From JACQFZ01 sp045810625 (GTDB taxonomy: Bacteria > Pseudomonadota > Gammaproteobacteria > Acidiferrobacterales > Sulfurifustaceae), in assembly GCA_045810625.1 (NCBI GenBank), contig JBJMVQ010000072.1, forward strand, positions 1 to 12,252: DNA of 12,252 nucleotides. The letters are read 5' to 3'. Positions 6,357 to 12,252 of this stretch are shown here, one piece after another (position 1 is the stretch's first letter; each line of letters begins with the position of its first letter). Below the pieces are notes generated by a model. That model did no database searches. It was not told the DNA's origin and saw only the letters and a list, made by a program, of their open reading frames with translations. The translations under genes were made by a program, and so were the position numbers.

Positions 6357-8413
6357 CCGCAAAGCGCCTGACGACTCTGGCCGCGCGGCTCGCCGGCTGG
6401 CCCGTGCGTCATCCGGGTCTCGCGTTCCTCGCGGCGGTGTTGCTTGCCTTGGGCGGTATGGTTTTCGCGGGCCGCCTCCCTTTGGCACGAACCTCCCCGA
6501 TGCCGGCACCGGAAGTGCGAGTGCAGGCGAGATTCCCTGGCGTCGATCCGGCGACGGTGGAAGCCGAGGTCACCGTGCCGATCGAAATCGGACTCGCCAC
6601 ATTGCCCGGACTGCAGAGCGTCGAATCGCGTACCGGCGACGGCGTCGCCGAGATTGCGCTGCGATGGGTGTCGGCCGCCGCGCGCGACCAATACCTCGAA
6701 GAGGTGCGGGAGCACCTGCGCAGCGTCTCGCAGCTTCCGCCCGCTATCGATGCGCCGGTTGTCGAAGCGCATGAATCCCGCGTTCCCGCGGTCGTGTATG
6801 CGGTCACGAGTACCGTGCCGCAGGCGAGCGCCGCGCAATGGATCGAGCACATGCTCGCGCGGCCCTTGCGGGAGTTGCCGGAGGTTGCCGCCGTCGCCGT
6901 GGAAGGGATGCCCGAGCAGGAAATCTCGATTCAGCCGGACGTGAAGCGGTTGGCGGCGCTCGGTCTTACCTTCGACGACCTGGTTCACGCGCTTCGTGAG
7001 CCGAATGCCGTGGCACGGCGCAGCGCGAGACGCCGCCCGGTCATGGTTGGAAGCGCCGAGGGGATTGCGGCGCGCGCGGTACGTCTGCCGAGCGGCGAAC
7101 CGATTGCGCTCGCGGAAGTTGCGCGTATCGCGGTTGTCGAGCGGCCTCGGCCCGCGCCCCGTTATCAAAACGAGCCGGCGCTGCGGCTCGTCGTTTATCC
7201 GCGCCTGCCTGCCGACGCCGCGCGCGTGGCCGAGCGTGCGCACGCGCACGTTGCGTGGCTGCGCGCGAACGATTTGATCCCGCCAGAGGTCGCGGTGCAC
7301 GTGGTGCGCGATGAATCGCGCTTGGAGAAACAGGCGCTCAAAAGATATGCGAGGCGCGCTGCGGTATTTATCGCCGCGACGCTGCTCGCAACCGCATTGT
7401 TGTTCGGCCTGTACGCCGGCGGTCTGCTGCTCGCGGCGTATCTCGTGTGGCTGCCGGCGTCGGCCGCACTGCTTTGGGCCGCCGGTCTCACGCTTGATGC
7501 AGCCGTTCTCGCCGGGGTAATGCTTGCGTGCGTGCCGTTGGTCGTGCTCGTCGCATCGCCGCGCTTTGTCGCGGCTGCCTCGCTATTCACCGGCGCCGCT
7601 GTCTTGGCGGGAATCTCCGCTCCGTGGCTTTCGGACTACGTCGCCTCGGGCCCGGCGCTCGCGCTCACCCTTCTGCTCGGCATTTTTGTCGCCTGGCTGC
7701 TGACACCGTGGATGCGCGCGAAGGATACGGTGTCCGTATTTCCGGCGTGGCTGGAACTGCGGCAGCCGGAACGGGTGGCGGCAATCCTTCTCGGTGTCGC
7801 GATTCTTTCAGCCGCGGTCGTCAGCGCAAATGCGCTCAACGTCGGTGATGCGGCTGCGGAGGAGGGAGCGTTTCAGCTGCGGTTGCGCGGCGACGACGCG
7901 GATAAGGTAGCGGCGGCCGGCGCTGAGGCACAGCTCGCCTTGCAGAAGCTCGCGGGTACCGAACGGTTATGGTCTTCCGGAACGGTCGCCGCGACGGTGC
8001 GCCTCGCGCTCGATCACGAGCGTCTCGACGCGCTGGGTATTCCGCTCGCTCAGATTGGACGGGCGCTCGCGATCGCGCGCGACGGACTCGTAGTGGGGGA
8101 AATCGTGCACGGCGAGACCTTGTATCGGCTGCGGTTGCAGTTGCCGTCCGGAGCCGCGGGCGAAACGTTCGAGCGCTTGCTGCTGCGCGGCGAACAGGAC
8201 GGCCAGCCTACGGTATATCTGCGCGATGTCGGCGTTGCCGTGCGCGAGTGGCAACCACTCGAACGGCTGCGCGTAGACGGCAAGCCGGCGGTGGAAATCC
8301 GTCTGCATTGGAAAGGCGGCCAGGCACTGCAAGCGCTCAAGCGCTTTTGCCGGGAGATGAGTAGTACCGAGGACTACGAGCGTGAGTGTCGTTTCGACGA
8401 GGGGATGTCGTAA
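6353..8413 (+). CDS. Shortened RND-superfamily protein lacking TM8-12 and the TM4 acidic pair
   Basis: The 686-residue product aligns by eye with RND efflux permeases, which usually have about 1,000-1,050 residues. TM1 is at 21-40. The first porter region (41-330) has typical stretches such as FPGVDPATVEAEVTVPIE (61-78) and LPEVAAVAVEG (175-185). A compressed membrane block follows at 336-452, then a TM7-like helix at 474-492. The second porter region (497-650) has lost about 100 residues of its beginning. The protein ends where TM8 should start, at residue 686. In the TM4 equivalent (LTLDAAVLAGVMLACVPLVV, 379-398) the Asp-Asp proton-relay pair is missing. Proton-driven transport is therefore unlikely; a structural, partner or non-pump role, or slow decay, are alternatives. 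The GTG start at 6353 overlaps the rppH stop as GTGA, and upstream in-frame starts lie inside rppH. No adaptor or outer-membrane channel gene is nearby. Confidence 0.78.
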   Translation: MTAKRLTTLAARLAGWPVRHPGLAFLAAVLLALGGMVFAGRLPLARTSPMPAPEVRVQARFPGVDPATVEAEVTVPIEIGLATLPGLQSVESRTGDGVAEIALRWVSAAARDQYLEEVREHLRSVSQLPPAIDAPVVEAHESRVPAVVYAVTSTVPQASAAQWIEHMLARPLRELPEVAAVAVEGMPEQEISIQPDVKRLAALGLTFDDLVHALREPNAVARRSARRRPVMVGSAEGIAARAVRLPSGEPIALAEVARIAVVERPRPAPRYQNEPALRLVVYPRLPADAARVAERAHAHVAWLRANDLIPPEVAVHVVRDESRLEKQALKRYARRAAVFIAATLLATALLFGLYAGGLLLAAYLVWLPASAALLWAAGLTLDAAVLAGVMLACVPLVVLVASPRFVAAASLFTGAAVLAGISAPWLSDYVASGPALALTLLLGIFVAWLLTPWMRAKDTVSVFPAWLELRQPERVAAILLGVAILSAAVVSANALNVGDAAAEEGAFQLRLRGDDADKVAAAGAEAQLALQKLAGTERLWSSGTVAATVRLALDHERLDALGIPLAQIGRALAIARDGLVVGEIVHGETLYRLRLQLPSGAAGETFERLLLRGEQDGQPTVYLRDVGVAVREWQPLERLRVDGKPAVEIRLHWKGGQALQALKRFCREMSSTEDYERECRFDEGMS

Positions 8414-8458
8414 CGCGAGCGCTTTCGCGGGCGCACGTCCGATTCGGTTTTTCCGGTT

Positions 8459-9307
8459 TCAGGCTGGCGTAGCGTCGCACCCCGTCTGAACGCCGTCGAT
8501 CAAGGATTGTATTTTGATCCGATCGAGTTGCAGGTATTGAAGAAACTGTCTGCGTTCTTGGTCGAACCGGGCTCGTGCGGGCGCGCTCGGATTGATGTCC
8601 GACCACGCGACAATCTTCAAGCGCACGCAGCGCGACGGCTGCAATTGATATAAATACGTCCACTCGTCTTGCGACCAGCTTCCCTTCTCCCGGTGGCACG
8701 TAAAGAGCGCCGCGACGTGCTGTCCGCCGGACAACGACTCCGACGCTTTCTTGGATGCGACACACCGCTCTTTGAGCTGCTGCTCGAAATGCTCGAACTC
8801 GCTTTGCGGATCGGGCCAGTGATGTTTCGCGATGTTGTTGATCTCGACCGTTAGTCCTTGGGTTTCGATCTTTCCGTCGGAGTTACGGTCGGCGACGATC
8901 TCGAGCTGACCGCCGCCGAAACGCCAGGCGTAGTCTTCGATCTCCCATCCTTCCGGATAGATGAAGCCGAGACCGATATTCGCATAAATGCGTTTTTTGA
9001 ATCCCGGAATATCGGGAAGCGATCGTTCCAGCCGGGCGGCGGTGCCGTCATACGTTAGCTGGAAAACCGAGAAGCCGCCCGCCAACGCGACCAACACAGC
9101 GACCGGATAGCCTATGCTCCTGACCCATCTCCGCTTCAGCTCGATCCATTGATGCGGGGACGAGCCTGACTGGGCCTTCTTCTTTGCTTTTTCTTGTTTG
9201 ATCCGTTCGACGCTGATCGCGGTGTCGCGAGTGATGAGGGCGGCCAGAATCGATGCGCCGGAGGTGATGCCTGCGGCGATTAGGGCGGCGAGCACCGAAG
9301 TATCCAT
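8459..9307 (-). CDS. Membrane protein of unknown function with two N-terminal helices (282 aa)
   Basis: Not recognised. A hydrophobic helix opens the protein (about 4-25). A lysine-rich segment follows (RIKQEKAKKKAQ, 35-46), then a second helix (about 66-86), then a soluble domain of nearly 200 residues. The basic segment between the helices suggests that it is cytoplasmic and that both ends face the periplasm, but this is inference. The soluble part contains DRNSDGKIE (140-148), like the first nine positions of a calcium-binding loop, although the twelfth position is Gly instead of Glu/Asp. Four cysteines lie in it (182, 204, 227 and 277). The ATG at 9307 is chosen because GGGGGAG stands three bases upstream and the helix starts at once; ATGs at 9331 and 9439 would add 8 or 44 residues. 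It is convergent with the RND-like gene, 45 bases away, without a clear terminator between them. Confidence 0.7.
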   Translation of the reverse strand: MDTSVLAALIAAGITSGASILAALITRDTAISVERIKQEKAKKKAQSGSSPHQWIELKRRWVRSIGYPVAVLVALAGGFSVFQLTYDGTAARLERSLPDIPGFKKRIYANIGLGFIYPEGWEIEDYAWRFGGGQLEIVADRNSDGKIETQGLTVEINNIAKHHWPDPQSEFEHFEQQLKERCVASKKASESLSGGQHVAALFTCHREKGSWSQDEWTYLYQLQPSRCVRLKIVAWSDINPSAPARARFDQERRQFLQYLQLDRIKIQSLIDGVQTGCDATPA

Positions 9308-9668
9308 GTTCTCCCCCGAATGAATTTCCATGACGCAGTAGACCTCTCCTGGCGGCGGCGCTCGTTCTCGAACGCCGGTATACGAACTTCGTCGCCGTGC
9401 GTGAGAATGGTCCCTGCGTCGGAAAATAACCATTGTCATGCTAGGGGCGTAACGCGGCTCAAGTCAATCGCGCGCGAACGAGTCGAGACAGCAGGACGTC
9501 GGGCCCACACATCCGGTCACCGGGCTCTTGGGTGCGTTCCAGCCGGCGCCAGACAGCAGAACGCCGACTACGGTTGGTTGCGTACTTTTTGCCCATCGAC
9601 CATTGGCTTCGAGGTACATCATCGGAGCGTCGGTTAGGACGAATGAGCAAATCATTTATTATGGTTCG
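9308..9668. other. Intergenic stretch between two unknown genes on opposite strands
   Basis: These 361 bases contain no gene I can support. Open frames cross it on both strands: minus from an ATG at 9655 to 9464 (63 residues, with a CC pair near its end), and plus from a TTG at 9528 running into the next gene. None has a ribosome-binding site or a known product. It must hold the promoters of the two divergent neighbours. An A/T-rich TATTAT (9657-9662), 17 bases after TTAGGA (9634-9639), is a weak candidate for the plus-strand gene; no good promoter was found for the minus-strand gene. No terminal repeats of a mobile element were seen. Confidence 0.5.
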
Positions 9669-10310
9669 ATGCCGGAGCAATCAAATTTAGAGACGAACGG
9701 TTCTTCGCGCCCAACGATCGAGTTGCGTGGGATCCGGACCTTCGCCGGAGGCAGGGCGGTCGTGTTTTCCGTGGCGATCACCCAACCGACTACGTCCCGC
9801 GTCTTCATCGAAATCGCCCGCGCGGATGGCGCGAATGATCGACAGGCTGTCGTTTTTGTCGAGACAGACAGATTCGTTGCCGCTTGGCGCAGAGAGCCAT
9901 ACGGATTCAATAGGGAAGCGGCGTATGGAACGCTCGATCGGTCGCGGCTCGAAAAGTACGAGGCCCTAGAAAACGATTTTCCCCGCAGTCATCAGACGCC
10001 CGTACCGCTCGCGCACGTAATTTGTCGGAAGGACGAAGAGAAGAAAACCGAGCGTGCGACGGCGTCGACGTGCGGACGACGTCACGTGGACCGACCGACG
10101 GAACCCTACTACGTGGACTTCAACGAAGGAGTTACGCGCACGTTTTGGTTGATCGCGCACGGCGCGCGTGCGTTTCCGGTTGCCATAGATTCAAGCGAGG
10201 CGAGCGACCTGCACCGCGAAGCCGGATTGTCAGAGATGCCGCCCATCACCATCGAGCGGTTATTTGTAGCGGCGCTGAGCATTTCGTTTAACTCCAGCCA
10301 GCGCGGCTAG
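9669..10310 (+). CDS. Unknown protein, tentatively like plasmid fertility-inhibition factors (213 aa)
   Basis: This is a soluble protein with no signal peptide or membrane helix. It has a strand-rich N-terminal part (about 16-70), then AAWRREPYGF (71-80), NDFPRSHQTPVPLAHV (102-117), a charged insert (120-145) and a well-structured block FNEGVTRTFWLIAHGARAFP (151-170). From memory, the combination of a W-R-x-(D/E)-P-(Y/F)-G block, a NPVPLA-like block and GxTRTxWL...GAxxFPV recalls the plasmid fertility inhibition factor (FiwA-like) family, which blocks transfer of co-resident plasmids. I could not check this, and the function stays open. The ATG at 9669 is chosen because upstream extension (to a TTG at 9528) reads like non-coding sequence. 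No Shine-Dalgarno is visible; a possible -10 just upstream would place transcription start at the ATG, so a leaderless mRNA is possible. Codons look less G+C-biased than in rppH or btuC. Confidence 0.6.
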   Translation: MPEQSNLETNGSSRPTIELRGIRTFAGGRAVVFSVAITQPTTSRVFIEIARADGANDRQAVVFVETDRFVAAWRREPYGFNREAAYGTLDRSRLEKYEALENDFPRSHQTPVPLAHVICRKDEEKKTERATASTCGRRHVDRPTEPYYVDFNEGVTRTFWLIAHGARAFPVAIDSSEASDLHREAGLSEMPPITIERLFVAALSISFNSSQRG

Positions 10311-10424
10311 CGACTGCTGTCGTGTTACTGCGTCGTAGATAGACTTTTTGTTTCACTCCATTGCCAATAGTCACCGCACTCGAAAAACCAGCTTTACCTG
10401 CGCGGCTTGAAACGACAGACGACG

Positions 10425-10814
10425 CTAGATCTCGGCATAGATCTCCAGCACGTTGCCGTCCGGGTCGCGGAAGAACAGCGTGCGGTGGCCGAAAGGCTGA
10501 TCGGTGGGTCCAGAAATTATTTTGACGCCGCGCTCCGCCAAAGTAGCGGCGCATTGCGCCACCTCACGAGGCGTAACACGGAACGCGAGTTGCAAGGAAA
10601 GGGCGCCGATGGGCGGCGCTGGATCGTCAAAGAGCGCGCCGCGCTCAGTGAGCGCAAGCAGATTCGAGCCCACGCGGAACTCGACCCATTTGGTCCCGAG
10701 TTCCTTGTGTAGAGGAAAACCAAGCGTGGTGCCGTAAAACTCGCGCATCGCGGCCATTTGACGCGCAAAGATGACCGTGTAGTCGATACTGCGGATAGGG
10801 AGCTTAGGATCCAT
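10425..10814 (-). CDS. VOC / glyoxalase-fold protein (129 aa)
   Basis: This is a small cytoplasmic protein of the vicinal oxygen chelate superfamily (glyoxalase, bleomycin-resistance and dioxygenase proteins). Two beta-alpha-beta-beta-beta modules are visible: REFYGTTLGFPL (24-35) belongs to the first, while LQLAFRV (74-80) opens the second, which ends in FFRDPDGNVLEIYAE (114-128). At the four usual metal-ligand places stand Tyr12 (normally His), Glu45, Gln75 (often His) and Glu124. With Tyr at the first, metal binding may be altered, so an enzymatic activity should not be assumed. Two ATGs are adjacent; the second (10814) is used because GAGG lies four bases before it, while it almost touches the first. 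The gene converges on the unknown gene at 9669-10310. The 114-base gap between them shows no good terminator. No neighbour hints at a substrate. Confidence 0.88.
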   Translation of the reverse strand: MDPKLPIRSIDYTVIFARQMAAMREFYGTTLGFPLHKELGTKWVEFRVGSNLLALTERGALFDDPAPPIGALSLQLAFRVTPREVAQCAATLAERGVKIISGPTDQPFGHRTLFFRDPDGNVLEIYAEI

Positions 10815-10947
10815 CATTCCTCGTTGAACTTGTTTATAAAGCCTGTAGGCTGCAATAGCGAAGCGTACCGCGCCCTATATCAAACATCGTAACGAAGGTC
10901 GTCGACCGTTACACCACCGGCCTGGTCGACTAACCTCGTCGGTCAAT

Positions 10948-11442
10948 TCAAGGGGAGACCGGTTTGCGCATCGTGATGCTCGTTGGGCGATCGAAGCCGG
11001 GGTGCGCCGATTCGGCGACTTTGGAAAAACCGAGTGCCGCAAACGTCTTGTGGTTCTCGATCAGTTCGATGCGGGTTTCAAGCTCGACGAATGGCCGCGC
11101 GTTGGCGCGTGCGAACCTCTCGGCCTCCTGCATCATCTTGCGAGCCACGCCCCGGCGCCTGACAGCCGTATCCACCGCGAGTTTGCTCACGTAGACGCAG
11201 TCCTCGCGTAGGGACGCGAAGGCACAGCCAATCAGGCGTTGATCTTCGAATGCAAGGATCAAAGCTTCGTCCCGGGCCTTCTTTTCGAGCTGATGCACGT
11301 CCATACGTAGCAGGGACGACGGAGGATTGATTCGTGATTCCATGTACGCGTAGGCGGAGTGCAGGAGCGCGAGTAGCCCCGTCCAGTCTGCGAATTGCCG
11401 CGGGGACACTAAGATCCGCACATCGTTTGAGCGGGCAGTCAT
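10948..11442 (-). CDS. GNAT-family N-acetyltransferase (164 aa)
   Basis: This is probably an acyltransferase using acetyl-CoA, in the cytoplasm. The GNAT fold is visible from about residue 8 to 160: helix region FADWTGLLALLHSAY (17-31), strands ALILAFEDQRLIGCAF (60-75), then the acetyl-CoA site motif A YVSKLAVDTAVRRRGVARKM (84-103) with the pyrophosphate loop R95-x-x-G98-x-A100. Motif B follows with ELIENHKTFAALGF. The acceptor cannot be predicted. The ATG at 11442 is preferred over a TTG one codon upstream; no Shine-Dalgarno is visible ahead of either. It lies 105 bases downstream of the DNA glycosylase gene on the same strand and 133 bases ahead of the VOC gene, so the three may form a loose transcription unit. 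The gap to the VOC gene holds two GTCGAC palindromes but no terminator. Confidence 0.92.
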   Translation of the reverse strand: MTARSNDVRILVSPRQFADWTGLLALLHSAYAYMESRINPPSSLLRMDVHQLEKKARDEALILAFEDQRLIGCAFASLREDCVYVSKLAVDTAVRRRGVARKMMQEAERFARANARPFVELETRIELIENHKTFAALGFSKVAESAHPGFDRPTSITMRKPVSP

Positions 11443-11478
11443 CAAAAAAGATTTCGTACAATTCGATCGTTCATGTGG

Positions 11479-11496
11479 TTCTTCGCCGTCGAAGAA
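11479..11496. repeat. Inverted repeat, 7-bp stem and 4-base loop
   Basis: TTCTTCG (11479-11485) and CGAAGAA (11490-11496) pair perfectly around CCGT. It lies between the glycosylase stop and the GNAT start. No T-run follows on the minus strand, so it is not an obvious terminator. It may be an mRNA hairpin or operator in the GNAT leader. Confidence 0.45.
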
Positions 11497-11512
11497 TCAG
11501 CGGAGCTTTTTG

Positions 11513-11531
11513 AACTCAATAGTCTTGAGTT
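11513..11531. repeat. Inverted repeat just past the DNA glycosylase stop codon
   Basis: AACTCAA (11513-11519) and TTGAGTT (11525-11531) pair perfectly around a five-base loop, about 16 bases downstream of the glycosylase stop on the minus strand. On that strand it is followed by CAAAAAG and not by T residues. It would work poorly as an intrinsic terminator in this direction. Confidence 0.45.
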
Positions 11532-11547
11532 TCTGGCAGATCGCTCA

Positions 11548-12252
11548 TCAACCCAGTTCATCGATCGATCGCGGCCAGCTCTTTTTCAGCAGCCGCGAGA
11601 GCGCGCGGTCCGCAAGAATCCTCCCGCCAGTCTGGCACCGCGCGCAATAGTTCGTCTCGTTCTCCGCATACACGATGCGCTGCACCGGGGAGCCACAGAC
11701 GGGGCAGGGCTTGCCGTAGCGTCCGTGCACGGCCATCTCTTCGTGAAAGGCGGTTACCTTTTCCGGAAAATTCTCGCCCGCCGCGCGGCGTAAGCGGTCG
11801 GTCCACAGCGCCAGCGTCTCGCGCGTTGCGCGATGGAGCGTCCCGATCTGTTGGGGCGCAAGCGAGCGGGTTAATGCCACCGGCGAGAGCTTCGCGCGGT
11901 GCAGGATCTCGTCCGAATACGCGTTGCCGATGCCGCTGAAAAGATGCGGATCGGTCAGCGCGCGCTTCAGCGTATGGTTCTCGCGCGTCAGACGCTCCGA
12001 GAATTCTTCCAATGAGGCGCGCATTACGTCGATCCCGCCGGGATCCATCGCTGCGAGCGCGGCCTCGCCTTCGACGAGATGCAGCGAAGCGCGGCGCTTC
12101 GTCCCGGCCTCGGTGAGCACGAGCGTGCCGTTCGGAAAATCGAAAGCGGCGAGCCCGATCCGGCCCGGCGGCTTCGCACCGCGCGCGAGCCAACGCAGCC
12201 GACCGGCGATCATGAGATGCAGGACCAGGTACAGATCACCTTCGAGCGCGAT
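11548..12252 (-). CDS. Fpg/Nei-family DNA glycosylase, N-terminus beyond the right edge
   Basis: This is the C-terminal 234 residues of a DNA base-excision repair enzyme that removes oxidised bases such as 8-oxoguanine or formamidopyrimidines. The visible part begins inside the N-terminal beta-sandwich (LVLHLMIAGRLRW, close to the family pattern). It continues through the helix-two-turn-helix region (FSGIGNAYSDEILHRAKLSP), and ends with a zinc finger CPVC-X16-CARC. A tail of about 27 residues follows the finger (TGGRILADRALSRLLKKSWP onward), longer than in classical E. coli MutM, which ends soon after it. The catalytic Pro1/Glu2 and the sandwich Lys lie outside the window. Because of the tail I class it as the Fpg-like subgroup, not certain mutM; Nei-like specificity is possible. 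The frame is open to the last base, and the gene starts off the right end. GNAT follows 105 bases downstream. Confidence 0.93.
   Translation of the reverse strand: MALEGDLYLVLHLMIAGRLRWLARGAKPPGRIGLAAFDFPNGTLVLTEAGTKRRASLHLVEGEAALAAMDPGGIDVMRASLEEFSERLTRENHTLKRALTDPHLFSGIGNAYSDEILHRAKLSPVALTRSLAPQQIGTLHRATRETLALWTDRLRRAAGENFPEKVTAFHEEMAVHGRYGKPCPVCGSPVQRIVYAENETNYCARCQTGGRILADRALSRLLKKSWPRSIDELG

Noticed and set aside
6302..7300. Open frame of 332 codons on the minus strand
   Set aside because: It is antisense to the RND-like gene, with Arg/His/Gly-rich composition typical of a shadow in high-GC DNA. The plus frame has clear RND motifs.
8414..8458. Possible bidirectional terminator between convergent genes
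   Set aside because: Only a 5-bp stem (CGCGA/TCGCG) and a separate short T-run are present, not joined as a terminator.
9464..9655. Minus-strand frame of 63 codons with several cysteines
   Set aside because: It has no ribosome-binding site, and other frames over the same bases are open too. There is not enough evidence to call a gene.
11473..11793. Plus-strand frame of 106 codons
   Set aside because: Most of it is antisense to the glycosylase zinc-finger region, and it has no domain of its own.

Overview
The window looks like chromosomal DNA from a G+C-rich proteobacterium, most likely a betaproteobacterium (Burkholderiales or a relative). The grounds are strongly G/C-ending codons, an RppH very close to the E. 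coli type next to a SerB-like HAD phosphatase, and FecCD-type transport genes next to a cobalamin riboswitch. This placement is inferred from protein character, not from a marker gene.

Left part (1-5788, all minus strand). Transcription runs right to left: a HAD-IB phosphatase, a vitamin B12-type ABC permease and ATPase (btuC, btuD, with overlapping stop and start), a membrane-bound HAMP-PAS-GGDEF-EAL cyclic-di-GMP enzyme, and a 62-residue Ala/Pro-rich lipoprotein that ends in a textbook intrinsic terminator. Past that terminator, a sigma70-like promoter starts a cobalamin riboswitch. Its 5' two thirds are in the window and its 3' end and target gene lie off the left edge. The riboswitch supports B12, rather than a siderophore, as the btuCD substrate, although it does not sit upstream of btuCD itself. 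No periplasmic binding protein (BtuF) is in the window.

Centre (5789-8413, plus strand). A short divergent promoter region separates the HAD gene from rppH (mRNA 5'-pyrophosphohydrolase). The rppH stop overlaps a GTG start (GTGA) of a shortened RND-superfamily protein. That protein keeps the N-terminal porter region and a compressed TM1-7 block. It lacks the TM4 acidic pair of working pumps, part of the second porter domain and all of TM8-12. It is the most unusual gene here.

Right part (8414-12252). This stretch has single genes, longer gaps and mixed orientation. It holds a two-helix membrane protein of unknown function (minus), a 361-base gap, a plus-strand unknown protein tentatively resembling plasmid fertility-inhibition factors, a VOC/glyoxalase-fold protein (minus), a GNAT acetyltransferase (minus), and the 3' part of an Fpg/Nei-type DNA glycosylase with a zinc finger and a C-terminal tail (minus, cut by the right edge). 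The 8459-10310 part reads like accessory DNA. No rRNA, tRNA, CRISPR array, transposase or integrase was seen.
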